DNA of 5,938 nt from an uncultured Bacilli bacterium (GTDB lineage Bacteria > Bacillota_I > Bacilli_A > RF39 > UBA660), in the NCBI GenBank assembly GCA_947627965.1, contig CANQYA010000065.1:1-5938 (forward strand), written 5' to 3'. Shown piece by piece: positions 5,938-5,938 of this stretch. Position 1 is the stretch's first letter, and each line of letters starts with the position of its first letter. Below the pieces are notes generated by a model, which worked only from the letters and a program-made list of their open reading frames with translations, did no database searches and was not told the origin of the DNA. The translations under genes and the position numbers were made by a program.

Positions 5938-5938
5938 T

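Overview
The window is strongly AT-rich DNA of a low-GC Gram-positive type (Bacilli, or a Mycoplasmatota relative). Evidence for this is AT-rich codon choice, Lys/Asn/Ile-rich proteins, strong AGGAGG-type ribosome binding sites, a YqfQ-like protein, and a polA-mutM gene pair. All five tryptophan codons in the complete genes are TGG and all six visible stops are TAA or TAG. I cannot name a genus.

Layout. Bases 1-60 look like the last codons of a rightward gene that begins outside the window. Bases 61-310 are non-coding. They hold a large hairpin (85-135), two T-tracts and candidate promoter elements for a small rightward gene (311-664), which encodes a YqfQ/VrrA-like protein with an Asn/Thr low-complexity tail. 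It converges, with a 13-base gap, on a leftward block that fills the rest of the window. In transcription order that block is polA (5818-3206), mutM (3197-2370, 8 bases after the polA stop) and a CBS/DRTGG-containing family II pyrophosphatase (2306-678). At the right edge, bases 5899-5937 look like the last codons of another leftward gene, followed by an intrinsic terminator that insulates it from polA.

How the genes fit together. PolA fills gaps and removes primers, and MutM excises oxidised purines and leaves gaps that a polymerase must fill, so polA-mutM is a coherent repair unit. The pyrophosphatase has its own near-consensus promoter directly after the mutM stop. No terminator separates it from mutM, so it may also be reached by readthrough. 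It destroys the PPi released by polymerases and ligases, and its inserted CBS and DRTGG domains suggest control by adenine nucleotides.

These are mostly ordinary housekeeping genes, and I see no novel multi-gene system. The most informative details are: (1) all pyrophosphatase catalytic residues sit at a constant +232 offset from the short B. subtilis enzyme, which fixes both the start codon and the size of the regulatory insertion; (2) predicted promoters that place transcription starts very close to start codons; (3) a polA proofreading domain that has lost its catalytic residues; and (4) a hairpin at 85-135 whose best U-tract faces the strand with no gene.
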